From Calorimonas adulescens (GTDB taxonomy: Bacteria; Bacillota; Thermoanaerobacteria; Thermoanaerobacterales; UBA4877): 40,391 nucleotides of DNA. The notes beneath the pieces are model-generated. The model did not search any database, was not told the DNA's origin, and saw only the letters and a program-made list of their open reading frames with translations. Below are positions 9,547 to 18,086 of this stretch, one piece after another. The stretch covers positions 1 to 40,391 of the forward strand of contig NZ_VTPS01000023.1 of NCBI RefSeq assembly GCF_008274215.1. Reading direction: 5' to 3'. A program made the position numbers and the translations under genes. Position 1 is the first letter of the stretch. Each line of letters starts with the position of its first letter.

Positions 9547-10191
9547 GCGTATAGCACCAATAACCTTTCCAAGAATATTAACATCACTTTCTTTTTCAAA
9601 GATCAAAGCATCCATAAAAGGATTTTCAGGTTGCAGTCTAATATGTCCCTTTTCTTTATAGTATCTTTTTATAGTGGCACTATCATCTACTAGTGCCACT
9701 ATAATATCCCCATTAAATGCAAAGGATTGCTCTCGCACTATTACATAGTCGCCGTTTAATATGCCTACATTGACCATGCTGTCTCCTCTTACCCTAAGCA
9801 TAAAAAATTTTTCATCCTTTGAATCGCCCTGTATAAAGTCCAGAGGCAAAGGAAAATATTCTTCAATATTTTCTACTGCCAAAATTGGCTTTCCAGCCGT
9901 AACTTTTCCTATTATTGGTACTTCTATAATTTCTCTGCTAACAAATGATATCTTGCTGTCTATCACTTCAATAGCACGTGGTTTTGAAGGATCTCTTCTT
10001 ATGTATCCTTTTTTTTCAAGTGATTTAAAGTGCTCATAGACAGTTGCAGTTGAGTTAAAACCAAGTGCATTACATACATCACGAACAGAGGGGGGATAAC
10101 CCTTCACTTTCATTGTTTCCTTAATATATTCTAATATACGCTCTTGTGGTTCGCTCAATTGTTTACTTGCTTTACTTACTCTTTTAGCCAT
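9538..10191 (-). CDS. lexA: LexA SOS repressor
   Basis: LexA represses DNA-damage genes and inactivates itself by RecA-stimulated autocleavage. The 217-residue protein has an N-terminal winged helix (residues 14-72, with SVRDVCNALGFNSTATVYEH as recognition region). The scissile bond is A99-G100 in GKVTAGKP, the catalytic serine is S138 in VRGDSMVN, and the catalytic lysine is K175 in SATIKRYY. All key residues are intact. A GGGGG-type ribosome site precedes the ATG and a strong sigma-A promoter lies just upstream. I could not find a standard CGAAC-N4-GTTCG box in its promoter. The recombinase gene lies directly upstream on the same strand. Confidence 0.95.
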   Translation of the reverse strand: MAKRVSKASKQLSEPQERILEYIKETMKVKGYPPSVRDVCNALGFNSTATVYEHFKSLEKKGYIRRDPSKPRAIEVIDSKISFVSREIIEVPIIGKVTAGKPILAVENIEEYFPLPLDFIQGDSKDEKFFMLRVRGDSMVNVGILNGDYVIVREQSFAFNGDIIVALVDDSATIKRYYKEKGHIRLQPENPFMDALIFEKESDVNILGKVIGAIRRI

Positions 10192-10213
10192 ATTATACTA
10201 CCCCCTTAAAAAG

Positions 10214-10242
10214 AGTATACCATAAACGGATATAAATGTAAA
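10214..10242 (-). promoter_or_regulatory. Sigma-A promoter of lexA
   Basis: Read on the minus strand, TTTACA (10237-10242) and TATACT (10214-10219) are separated by exactly 17 bases. The start codon lies 22 bases past the -10, after an AAGGGGGT ribosome site. Confidence 0.8.
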
Positions 10243-10255
10243 CTCTTGTTTGGCT

Positions 10256-11206
10256 TTATGGTTCTGATAATGGATTCTTGCTTACAGCATTCCTTAAAAT
10301 GTCTTCATCAATATGAGTATAAATCTGTGTGGTAGATACATTACTATGTCCAAGAATATTTTGCAATGTCCTGATGTCCACCTTACCATATTTGTACATT
10401 AATGTTGCTGCAGTATGCCTTAACTTATGGGTAGAATATTTGTTTACATCAAGATTTGCCAACTTTATATATTTTTTTACAATATACTGCACGGTCTTTG
10501 GAGATATACGTTTTTTCCGTTTGCTGAGGAAAAGTGCGTCTCTGTCTACAACACCATCTACCGGACGAACCGATAAATAATTTTTTATAGCACTAATACA
10601 AGCCTTATTTAAATAGATGGTCCTTTCCTTATTGCCTTTGCCAGTTACTCTTAATGTATCACCTTTTATGCTGCTAATATCAATGCTTACAAGCTCTGAT
10701 AATCTTAGTCCACAGTTTAGAAACAGGGTTATAATAGCATAATCCCTTTCAAAAAATGGTCCACATATTGAATTTAGCAATTTTTTACTTTCTTCAAGGT
10801 CAAGATATACTGGATTTCGTTGTCCGATTTTTGGAGATTCTAATTCCGATGTCGGATTGTACTCTATGACCCTTAGTTTTTTGTGTAAAAAATTATAAAA
10901 GGATCTAATACACGCTACTTTTCTTGCTCTTGCTCTTGCACCGTTATTTCTTTCATTTGAGACATATGAAAGAAATGCATAAAGGTCATTTAAATTGATT
11001 TTTTTAATGAACTCTATATCTATATCCTCAATGGAAATTTGATCAAAATCTGTTTGTTTTAATTTATTTTTACGGCACTTCATGAACTTAAAGAAAATTT
11101 CAAGGTCATATCCATAAGCCTCAACAGTATTTTTAGATTTTCCCTTAATGGTTAACATATAATTTAGATAATCGTTAACAATTGATGGTAATCCCATATT
11201 GTCCAT
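10256..11206 (-). CDS. XerC-type tyrosine recombinase
   Basis: A 316-residue site-specific recombinase. The N-terminal SAM-like DNA-binding domain spans about 1-125 and the catalytic domain about 130-310. The full catalytic set is visible: R168 in NCGLRLSEL, K190 in VTGKGNKE, H260 and R263 in THKLRHTAAT, H287 in LGHSNV, and nucleophile Y296 in TQIYTHID. Chromosome-dimer resolution at dif, as for XerC, is possible, but such proteins next to lexA in Clostridia could have other sites. The ATG has AGGAGGT upstream. That ribosome site abuts the end of a 34-base perfect palindrome, which suggests autoregulation or a recombinase site (inference). lexA follows 64 bases downstream with its own promoter. 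Confidence 0.9.
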   Translation of the reverse strand: MDNMGLPSIVNDYLNYMLTIKGKSKNTVEAYGYDLEIFFKFMKCRKNKLKQTDFDQISIEDIDIEFIKKINLNDLYAFLSYVSNERNNGARARARKVACIRSFYNFLHKKLRVIEYNPTSELESPKIGQRNPVYLDLEESKKLLNSICGPFFERDYAIITLFLNCGLRLSELVSIDISSIKGDTLRVTGKGNKERTIYLNKACISAIKNYLSVRPVDGVVDRDALFLSKRKKRISPKTVQYIVKKYIKLANLDVNKYSTHKLRHTAATLMYKYGKVDIRTLQNILGHSNVSTTQIYTHIDEDILRNAVSKNPLSEP

Positions 11207-11215
11207 TTTTACCTC

Positions 11216-11249
11216 CTAATTATACGAAATAAATATTTCGTATAATTAG
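11216..11249. repeat. 34-base perfect palindrome upstream of the recombinase gene
   Basis: Arms CTAATTATACGAAATA (11216-11231) and TATTTCGTATAATTAG (11234-11249) are perfect inverted copies around two A residues. On the minus strand the second arm ends inside the TAGGAGG ribosome site of the recombinase, so RNA folding would place a strong stem against that site. No T-run follows on the minus strand. The half-sequence ATTTCGTATAAT recalls the XerC half of Firmicute dif sites (ACTTCCTATAAT, from memory). Confidence 0.85.
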
Positions 11250-11292
11250 TTCTACAAAAAAAGATAAATTCCTTCTTTTGTTGTTAAAAAAA

Positions 11293-11523
11293 TTATGGGT
11301 ACAATTGATAAATCATATTTAATGTTTCTGGACCAACAATCCCATCTACAGTAAGGCCATTATCTTTTTGAAACCTCATTACAGCATTCATTGTCCTGTG
11401 TCCATATATGCCATCGATAGGACCTGGGTTATATCCCAAACTTTGTAGGATAAGTTGCAGTTCTCTTACATCAGGCCCTATGCTGCCTAACTTTAAAATC
11501 CTTGAGCCCAATCCATCTTTCAT
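11293..11523 (-). CDS. Small peptidoglycan-binding-domain protein
   Basis: A 76-residue protein that is almost entirely one PG_binding_1 domain. It shows LGSIGPDVRELQLILQSLGY, then GPIDGIYGHRTMNAVMRFQ and the closing GLTVDGIVGPETLNMI. Such domains bind cell-wall peptidoglycan and are usually attached to hydrolases or sporulation proteins. Here there is no catalytic domain and no signal peptide from the chosen start. An upstream in-frame TTG (11583) would add 20 residues including LTFFICL, but it lacks a ribosome site and overlaps the divergent ndk signals. The ATG at 11523 has GGTGGTG before it. The gene sits between the recombinase and divergent ndk. Its role is unknown. Confidence 0.75.
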   Translation of the reverse strand: MKDGLGSRILKLGSIGPDVRELQLILQSLGYNPGPIDGIYGHRTMNAVMRFQKDNGLTVDGIVGPETLNMIYQLYP

Positions 11524-11599
11524 GTTTTCACCACCATCTTTTTTTGATATATTATATTTAAGACAAATAAAAAATGTTAACAATTAGGAGTGGTTAGTG

Positions 11600-12007
11600 A
11601 TGTTAGAAAAAACACTTGTCATAATCAAACCAGATGGTGTAAAACGTGGATTAGTAGGCGAAATCATAAAAAGATACGAGCAAAAACAGCTCGTTATAAA
11701 GTCAATTAAAATTGTAAATGCAGATTATACACTACTGAGAGAACATTATTATGAGCATATTGGTAAAAGTTATTTTAATGAATTATTAAATTACATGATG
11801 TCAGGACCTCTTATAGCCATTATATGGGAGGGAGAAAACGCAATAAAGCTGGCAAGATATATTAATGGAGATACAAATATTGAAAAAGCTATGCCTGGAA
11901 CTATTCGTGGTGATTTTGCATCTAATACCACATATAACCTTGTGCATGCATCGGATTCAGCTGAATCGGCCGAACGGGAACTAAAGCTTTGGTTTCCGGA
12001 GCTCTAA
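11600..12007 (+). CDS. ndk: Nucleoside diphosphate kinase
   Basis: Ndk transfers phosphate from ATP to other nucleoside diphosphates through a phospho-histidine. The 135-residue protein has the N-terminal TLVIIKPDGVKRGLVGEI, MSGPLIAIIWEG, the nucleotide-binding GTIRGDF, and the active histidine in NLVHASDSAESAERE. Length is normal for the hexameric bacterial form. The ATG at 11600 lies 9 bases after AGGAG; a GTG at 11597 in the same frame is possible. It is a single plus-strand gene between minus-strand neighbours and ends with its own terminator about 75 bases downstream. Confidence 0.95.
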   Translation: MLEKTLVIIKPDGVKRGLVGEIIKRYEQKQLVIKSIKIVNADYTLLREHYYEHIGKSYFNELLNYMMSGPLIAIIWEGENAIKLARYINGDTNIEKAMPGTIRGDFASNTTYNLVHASDSAESAERELKLWFPEL

Positions 12008-12081
12008 TACAAAGTGAAGGATGTCGCAGTATATTTAAAAAATTGCTGAGGCGAGCCTGTGAATAAAAGTCTGTAAAATAT

Positions 12082-12127
12082 AGCTTTCTATGATAAAATA
12101 AAAAATATCATAGGAAGCTGTTTTATT
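12082..12127 (+). terminator. Terminator of ndk
   Basis: Arms AGCTTTCTATGATA (12082-12095) and TATCATAGGAAGCT (12106-12119) form a 14-pair stem with one G-T pair. GTTTTATT follows. Confidence 0.75.
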
Positions 12128-12276
12128 AATTGCATTTATCGATGCTGTCCATTTTTTCGTCAGGGACAATTATGTAGCTGACTTTAAAGCCACTAAAAAA
12201 TAGGCTTTTCCAGTAAGAAGCTGGGGAAAAATATATGGTGAACTATCCATAATGTATGATGGGAGACTAAAGTAAC
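12128..12276. other. Non-coding gap with several small hairpins
   Basis: No credible reading frame is present on either strand in this part of the 360-base ndk-hfq gap. Successive short stems can be seen: GTCAG/CTGAC (12159 and 12178), AAAGCC/GGCTTT (12186 and 12203), CCAG/CTGG (12210 and 12221) and TATGG/CCATA (12234 and 12247). It could be a structured RNA or the remains of a lost element. I recognise no known RNA family. Confidence 0.4.
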
Positions 12277-12328
12277 AAAAAAAGCATGCCCAAAATATCC
12301 TTTTTTAAAGATACCCTTGACATGCTTC
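12277..12328 (-). terminator. Terminator of the hfq operon
   Basis: Read on the minus strand, AAGCATG pairs with CATGCTT, with further pairing inward. A run of seven T residues follows. It closes the cheR-to-hfq minus-strand operon. Confidence 0.8.
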
Positions 12329-12367
12329 TAATTTATCACTAAAACTTTCACACTCTCGTAAAAATTG

Positions 12368-12625
12368 TTATTCTGTTTCTTCCTTTTCCTTCTCATTATT
12401 AAATATTACTGGTTTTACAGGAGAAATTGTTGATATCGCGTGCTTATATATCAACTGTTGTTGCTTGGTTTCATTTTCCAATACAACTGTAAAATTATCA
12501 AACCCTTTTACTATTCCCCTCAACTGAAAGCCGTTGATTAAGTAAATTGTTACAACTGTGTGCTCCTTTCTCACCTGATTTAAAAAAATATCTTGTAAAT
12601 TAATTGCGGATTTTGGACTATTCAT
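12368..12625 (-). CDS. hfq: RNA chaperone Hfq
   Basis: Hfq is a hexameric Sm-like RNA chaperone. The 85-residue protein carries Sm1 from [13 protein letters not shown] through [18 protein letters not shown] and Sm2 [10 protein letters not shown]. The tail is short and acidic (EKEKEETE). I place the start at 12625, where an AAGGGGG site lies about 11 bases upstream and the protein begins [11 protein letters not shown]. An ATG at 12667 would add 14 residues unlike other Hfq proteins. It follows miaA by 58 bases, the classical miaA-hfq arrangement, and is followed by a strong terminator. Confidence 0.93.
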   Translation of the reverse strand: MNSPKSAINLQDIFLNQVRKEHTVVTIYLINGFQLRGIVKGFDNFTVVLENETKQQQLIYKHAISTISPVKPVIFNNEKEKEETE

Positions 12626-12683
12626 CGTATTAATATCCCCCTTCAGATAAATAATGTAACTATGCACTCTTTTTTATATTCGA

Positions 12684-13625
12684 TTATTCTTTGCATATTC
12701 CTGCTAACCTCTCAATAATTTTTTTTATAATGTCTTCTTCATCTATTTTATCTAAGTCAAACCACTCTACCCGGTCATTGTTTCTAAACCAGGTTAACTG
12801 CCGTTTAGCATACCGCCTTGTATCTCTTTTAATTAAATTTATTGCTTCATTCAGACCTAATTTGCCTCTTAAATACCCTAATATTTGTCTATATCCAATT
12901 GCCTGCATAGAATTTAATCTTTCATCATAGCCCATGGATAATAATGACCTGACTTCTTCAACCAATCCTTTGTTAATCATAATATCTACACGTCTTTCTA
13001 TTCTATCATATAGTATAGTTCTATTCATCGTAAGCCCAAAAATCAGGGTATTATACTTAGTATTTGGCTGGTTATTAGAAAGTTGTTGATAGTATGATAT
13101 TGGTTTTCCAGTTCGATAGTATACTTCTAAAGCCCTAATGATTCTCTTCTTGTCATTTACTGAGATTTTCTTTGCCGATACGGGGTCTATTTTGTATAAC
13201 ATATTATGCAGATATTCTATACCCTTTTCATTCGATAAATTATCTAACTGTTCACGAAAATTTTTATCAGGACCTGATTCGGAATAATTGACTTTATTAA
13301 TGATTGAGTTTATATATAGACCTGTCCCCCCAACAACAATTGGAATTTTATTTTTGCTATATATCTTTTCAATGGCTTTCTCTGCATCTTGCTTGTACAA
13401 CGCCACACTGTATTCCTCATCGGGGTATACTATATCAATCATATAGTGCCTCACAATATTTCGTTTGCTGACTTCTGGCTTCGCTGTACCTATATCCATT
13501 AGTTTATATATTTGCATCGAATCTGCTGATACTATTTCACCGTTAATTTTCAATGCTAAGTCAAATGCCAAATCACTCTTACCCACAGCTGTAGGTCCGA
13601 CAATTACTATCAATGGAGGCGCCAC
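12684..13625 (-). CDS. miaA: tRNA dimethylallyltransferase MiaA
   Basis: MiaA attaches the dimethylallyl group to A37 of tRNAs reading U-starting codons; MiaB, also in this operon, then methylthiolates it. The 313-residue protein has the P-loop GPTAVGKSD near its N-terminus, ADSMQIYKLMDIGTAKP, VGGTGLYINS, and a C-terminal TRRYAKRQLTWFRN that contacts tRNA. The start is GTG, with a GGGAAGTGA ribosome site upstream. It lies 15 bases after mutL and before hfq. The miaB-mutS-mutL-miaA-hfq order is common in Clostridia. Confidence 0.95.
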   Translation of the reverse strand: MAPPLIVIVGPTAVGKSDLAFDLALKINGEIVSADSMQIYKLMDIGTAKPEVSKRNIVRHYMIDIVYPDEEYSVALYKQDAEKAIEKIYSKNKIPIVVGGTGLYINSIINKVNYSESGPDKNFREQLDNLSNEKGIEYLHNMLYKIDPVSAKKISVNDKKRIIRALEVYYRTGKPISYYQQLSNNQPNTKYNTLIFGLTMNRTILYDRIERRVDIMINKGLVEEVRSLLSMGYDERLNSMQAIGYRQILGYLRGKLGLNEAINLIKRDTRRYAKRQLTWFRNNDRVEWFDLDKIDEEDIIKKIIERLAGICKE

Positions 13626-13640
13626 AAATAATCACTTCCC

Positions 13641-15437
13641 TCATATTCGTTTAAATAGCTTTTCAATATCCTTTATTGACTTTTTTAGTATAGTAGGTCT
13701 TCCATGGGGACAGGTAAAAGGCTCTTTACAGTGCATCAAATCATTGATAAGACTATCAATTTCAATATTGTCTAATCTTTTGTTTGCTTTTACCGCTGAT
13801 TTACAGGCAGCCTTAATAATAGCATTATCTAATGATTCTACCTCACTTAAAATAAGGTTACCGTTTTTAATTTCTTCTATTAAATCAAGAATTATATCTT
13901 TATTAACATCAGATAAACCTAATATAGCTGGCAATGCACGTAAAATAATGATATTATCGCTAAAAATGTCTATTTCAAATCCAAGTCTGTTAAAATTATC
14001 AACTATATTTTCTACAAACTTATAATCTTCATGTTTTAGTTGTATAACTTCGGGGATCAATAAAATCTGTGTATTTATATTTTTGTTAAAATATTCATTT
14101 CTATATTTTTCATATAGAATTCTTTCATGAGCTGCATGTTGATCTATTATATATAAATCATTGCGATACTCAAGCAAAATATAGGTATTAAAAAGCTGCC
14201 CTATCTTTTTATACTTTATAATGGACAAATTGCTATAAACATCTGACTCATTAGAATTATTAGCATTCTTTAAATCATTATAAGGATTATCATTTATTGT
14301 GGTATCTATGCTTTTACTATCATTTAAATTTAGTTCATATTGATCAAATGAAGGCCGTTCATAAATAATATTATTAGCTTTAGCTTCAACTTTATTAAAT
14401 GTATTTTCCCTTTCTTGTATGTCAATAGCTATATCTATTGTTTTAGAGCGCTCCTTTACTAATTTCTTTTTGATTTCCTGTTCAATAGCATTAAATATAA
14501 GATCCTTATCATATAATTTTACATATAACTTTGATGGATGAACGTTGATGTCTACACGATTTGCAGGGAGTAAAACATTAAAAACGGCAACCGGATATTG
14601 ATGCCGTGTAAGTAGAGATTTATACGATTCAGTAATTGTCTTCTTATAATCATTATCAAATACATAACGATTATTTACATAAAACAATATATCTCCTGAA
14701 TTCTTTTCATAAAAATCAAGGTCAGAAACAAACCCCTTGATTAATATATCTTCTTTGTTTATAGAAATAGGTATCAAATGGCCTTTTAATTGATACCCTA
14801 AAATATCATATATATTATCTTCAATGCTTCCCTTTCCTGAAGTCTTAAATATCATTTTTCCGTTGCTTATTAGTTCAAAAGAAATATTTGCATTTATAAG
14901 GGCCTCTCTGCTTGCCACTTCAATTAAATGTTTTGTCTCAACAGATTCACTTTTGAGAAATTTATATCTAGCAGGAGTATTATAAAACACATCCTCTACT
15001 ATTAAAGTAGTACCGGATGGACATCCAATATTTTCTTTTAATATTAATTTCCCACCAATATATTCAACATGTGTGCCAAGAATATCATCTTGTGTTTTAG
15101 TATATAAATTTAATTTGGATATTGCAGCTATACTAGATAACGCTTCACCCCTAAAACCCATAGTATAGATGTTGTTTATATCCTGATAGTTTTGTATTTT
15201 GCTGGTGGCATGTCTATAAAAAGCTATTTCCACATCATCTGGAGGTATGCCATCACCATTATCTGTAACACGTATATATTTAATTCCACCATTTTTGATT
15301 TCTATAGTAATCTGGGTACTATTAGCATCAATTGCATTTTCTATTAACTCTTTTACAATTGAAGATGGTCTATCTACAACCTCACCGGCTGATATTTTAT
15401 TGATTGTGGTCTCATCCAATATTTTTATTTTGCTCAT
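13641..15437 (-). CDS. mutL: DNA mismatch repair protein MutL (endonuclease type)
   Basis: A 598-residue MutL. The N-terminal GHKL ATPase has ELIENAIDAN, DNGDGI and GFRGEALSSIA. The C-terminal endonuclease is intact, with DQHAAHERILYE from residue 432, ACKSAVKA, CPHGRP at 576-581 and a final FKRI. This fits organisms without MutH, in which MutL nicks the strand itself. I chose the ATG at 15437, which gives the normal MSKIKILDE start. A GTG at 15455 is in frame but has no ribosome site. The gene overlaps mutS by 26 bases, indicating translational coupling. A low-complexity Asn/Asp-rich linker (about 340-410) joins the domains. Confidence 0.95.
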   Translation of the reverse strand: MSKIKILDETTINKISAGEVVDRPSSIVKELIENAIDANSTQITIEIKNGGIKYIRVTDNGDGIPPDDVEIAFYRHATSKIQNYQDINNIYTMGFRGEALSSIAAISKLNLYTKTQDDILGTHVEYIGGKLILKENIGCPSGTTLIVEDVFYNTPARYKFLKSESVETKHLIEVASREALINANISFELISNGKMIFKTSGKGSIEDNIYDILGYQLKGHLIPISINKEDILIKGFVSDLDFYEKNSGDILFYVNNRYVFDNDYKKTITESYKSLLTRHQYPVAVFNVLLPANRVDINVHPSKLYVKLYDKDLIFNAIEQEIKKKLVKERSKTIDIAIDIQERENTFNKVEAKANNIIYERPSFDQYELNLNDSKSIDTTINDNPYNDLKNANNSNESDVYSNLSIIKYKKIGQLFNTYILLEYRNDLYIIDQHAAHERILYEKYRNEYFNKNINTQILLIPEVIQLKHEDYKFVENIVDNFNRLGFEIDIFSDNIIILRALPAILGLSDVNKDIILDLIEEIKNGNLILSEVESLDNAIIKAACKSAVKANKRLDNIEIDSLINDLMHCKEPFTCPHGRPTILKKSIKDIEKLFKRI

Positions 15438-18027
15438 CTCTTGTCTGATCGCCACCTGTTAAAAGGTTTTTAATCTCGTTTAATTTATTTAATGCATCTA
15501 AGGGAGTCATAGTATTTATGTCAATATTTTTAATTAATTCTACAATTTTATTAGTATAAATACTGAATATATCCAATTGAGTTGCAGGACTTTTTTCATG
15601 AATTTTATTAAAATTCTTTTCTGATCTTTCCAGACTCTTTAACAATCTTTTAGCCTTATTAATTACTTCTTCAGGAACACCTGCCATTTTTGCAACTTGA
15701 ATCCCAAAGCTCTGCGACATTGACCCCTTCATTATTTTTCTTAAAAAAACAATATCGTCTCCATTTTTGTATATTGAGACATAAAAATTTTTTACATTAG
15801 GCAGTTCATCTTCCAGCTTTACAAGCTCGTGGTAATGAGTAGCAAAAAGAGTTTTTGCCTTTATCTTTATAGAAATATATTCAATAACGGCCCATGCAAT
15901 ACTCAACCCATCAAATGTACTTGTACCTCTACCTATTTCATCTAAAATTATTAGACTCTTAGAAGTTGCATTTTTCAATATATAGGCAACTTCATTCATT
16001 TCGACCATGAATGTACTCTGGCCAGAAGATATATCATCACTTGCTCCAACTCGTGTGAAGACCTTGTCTACCACCCCTATTATAGCATGATCTGCTGGTA
16101 CAAAACATCCCATTTGCGCCATTATTACTATCAGAGCCACTTGGCGCATATAAGTAGATTTGCCTGCCATATTAGGTCCTGTAATGATATATATTAAATT
16201 ATTCTCGTTATCCAAATTTACATCATTTGCAACAAAAAGATTTTTTTTATCTAATTTTTCTATTACAGGATGTCTTCCGTTTTTAATTATTATTTTATCA
16301 CCATTGTTTATTTCAGGTTTTACATAATTATTTTCAATACTTACATAAGCATATGATTGAATTACATCTAAATATGCTATTACAAATACAGTTTTCTGTA
16401 TTCTGTCTATCTCAGAAATGATTTTATTACGAATTTCCATAAATAATTGATATTCTAAGGTGGTTAATTTTATTTCAGCTTCAGTTATATCTGATTCTAA
16501 TCGCTTCAACTCCTCTGTAATAAACCGTTCACAATTAGCCAGGGTTTGTTTGCGTATATAGTAACTGGGTACAAGGTTTAGGTTCTTTGTTGTTACTTCA
16601 ATATAATAACCGAATACTTTATTATATCCTATTTTCAACGACTTTATTCCCGTTTTCTCTCTTTCTTTTTGCTCTAAATCCATTAAGAGTTTTTTACTAT
16701 TTAATGTTAGATAATGTAGCTTATCTATTTCATCATTGTATCCAGTTTTTATTATACCCCCATCCTTTAAGGTATTTGGGGGGTCATCAACAATAGCCTT
16801 ATCAATGAGTAAATAAATATCATCTAAGGTATCAATTTCCTCTTTAAATATATTAAACAAATCAGATTCGCAACCACACAAGGTATTAAAAATATCAGGC
16901 AATACTTTAAGAGATTCTTTTAAGGCAATTAAATCGCGAGGATTAGCATTATTATAATTTAATTTACCAAGTAGTCTTTCAATATCATAAATTTGAGCAA
17001 GATGCTCTCTAAATTTATTTAGTAAATCTTTTTTTATTATAATTTCTTCTACCGCTTCCAATCTAACTTTTATTTCATTTACACTATATAAAGGATTTAA
17101 AATATACCTCTTTAATAACCTACCACCCATGGCAGTTTTTGTTCTGTCAATTATATTTAATAACGTTGAACCATTTTTATTTGATCTTATCGATTCTACC
17201 AACTCTAAATTTCTGCGAGTAAAGTTATCTATTTCCATATACTTGCTCTTCGTCTCAAATTCAGGTTGTTTAAGATATAGATTAGATATTTTTAATGTAT
17301 CCAGGACATAATTTAGCAAAGCACCAAAAGCCATTAAGCTTACATTATCAAATTTATCTATCAGGTCAGTGTTATCACCATATTGCTCAAGCAGTTGTTT
17401 TCTATACCTATCCAGGTCATATTCATCGTCTAACATCAGTTCTACTAACCTATCATTGTTATTTAATCTTTGAAATAACTTGGTGTTAGAAAGTTTTCTA
17501 GGCAATAAAATTTCAGAAGGATTTATTTTTACTATTTCATCATAAATATAATCAATATCATTAGTCAATCGCAAGATAATTGTATCTCCCGTAGATACGT
17601 CAAGAGACGAAACTGAGGCATTTTCCCCATCAATATAAATTGATGACAAATAATTTGAATCTTTGTTACCTACCAAATTATCACTTATTATTGTTCCTGG
17701 TGTAACCACCCTAACAACATCTCGTTTGACCAAACCTTTTGCTTTCGATGGGTCTTCAAGTTGTTCGCATATTGCTACCTTATAACCGTTGTCCACCAAT
17801 TTTATTATATAAGATTCTGCAGCATGGTATGGTATACCGGCCATTGGTGCCCTATCTTCTTTTCCGCAATCTTTGCCTGTAAGAACAATATTCAAAACTC
17901 TAGAAGCAATCTCTGCATCCTCAAAAAAAGTTTCATAGAAATCCCCCACCCTGTAAAGCAATATGCAGTCTTTATATTGTTCCTTAATTTCTAAATATTG
18001 TTTTATCATTGGAGTAAAATCTGACAT
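15412..18027 (-). CDS. mutS: DNA mismatch repair protein MutS
   Basis: MutS recognises mismatches and recruits MutL. The 871-residue protein has the mismatch-wedge motif GDFYETF near the N-terminus, connector and lever domains, Walker A GPNMAGKST (from about 617), the RVGASDDISSGQSTF block, Walker B LIILDEIGRG (about 692-701) and ATHYHEL. The start at 18027 has GGGGG 8 bases upstream and gives MSDFTPMIKQYL, as in relatives. An ATG at 18042 is also open. The ribosome site lies in the loop of a small GTGAC/GTCAC hairpin. It is downstream of miaB and overlaps mutL. Confidence 0.95.
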   Translation of the reverse strand: MSDFTPMIKQYLEIKEQYKDCILLYRVGDFYETFFEDAEIASRVLNIVLTGKDCGKEDRAPMAGIPYHAAESYIIKLVDNGYKVAICEQLEDPSKAKGLVKRDVVRVVTPGTIISDNLVGNKDSNYLSSIYIDGENASVSSLDVSTGDTIILRLTNDIDYIYDEIVKINPSEILLPRKLSNTKLFQRLNNNDRLVELMLDDEYDLDRYRKQLLEQYGDNTDLIDKFDNVSLMAFGALLNYVLDTLKISNLYLKQPEFETKSKYMEIDNFTRRNLELVESIRSNKNGSTLLNIIDRTKTAMGGRLLKRYILNPLYSVNEIKVRLEAVEEIIIKKDLLNKFREHLAQIYDIERLLGKLNYNNANPRDLIALKESLKVLPDIFNTLCGCESDLFNIFKEEIDTLDDIYLLIDKAIVDDPPNTLKDGGIIKTGYNDEIDKLHYLTLNSKKLLMDLEQKEREKTGIKSLKIGYNKVFGYYIEVTTKNLNLVPSYYIRKQTLANCERFITEELKRLESDITEAEIKLTTLEYQLFMEIRNKIISEIDRIQKTVFVIAYLDVIQSYAYVSIENNYVKPEINNGDKIIIKNGRHPVIEKLDKKNLFVANDVNLDNENNLIYIITGPNMAGKSTYMRQVALIVIMAQMGCFVPADHAIIGVVDKVFTRVGASDDISSGQSTFMVEMNEVAYILKNATSKSLIILDEIGRGTSTFDGLSIAWAVIEYISIKIKAKTLFATHYHELVKLEDELPNVKNFYVSIYKNGDDIVFLRKIMKGSMSQSFGIQVAKMAGVPEEVINKAKRLLKSLERSEKNFNKIHEKSPATQLDIFSIYTNKIVELIKNIDINTMTPLDALNKLNEIKNLLTGGDQTRDEQNKNIG

Positions 18028-18086
18028 ACAAGTGACCCCCATTTGTCACCTAATTTAAATTACGTAGGCTTGCTATATTTGTAGAG

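Noticed and set aside
11216-11249. loxP-like or dif site
   Set aside because: The TATACGAA and TTCGTATA words are in the opposite order to loxP, there is no 8-base asymmetric spacer, and no second dif arm aligns well.
12008-12367. Transposase remnant on the minus strand
   Set aside because: Translating by eye gives only stop-rich short pieces with no recognisable motif.
13465-14025. 186-codon plus-strand frame across miaA and mutL
   Set aside because: It runs antisense to two well-supported genes and has no start signal or family motif.
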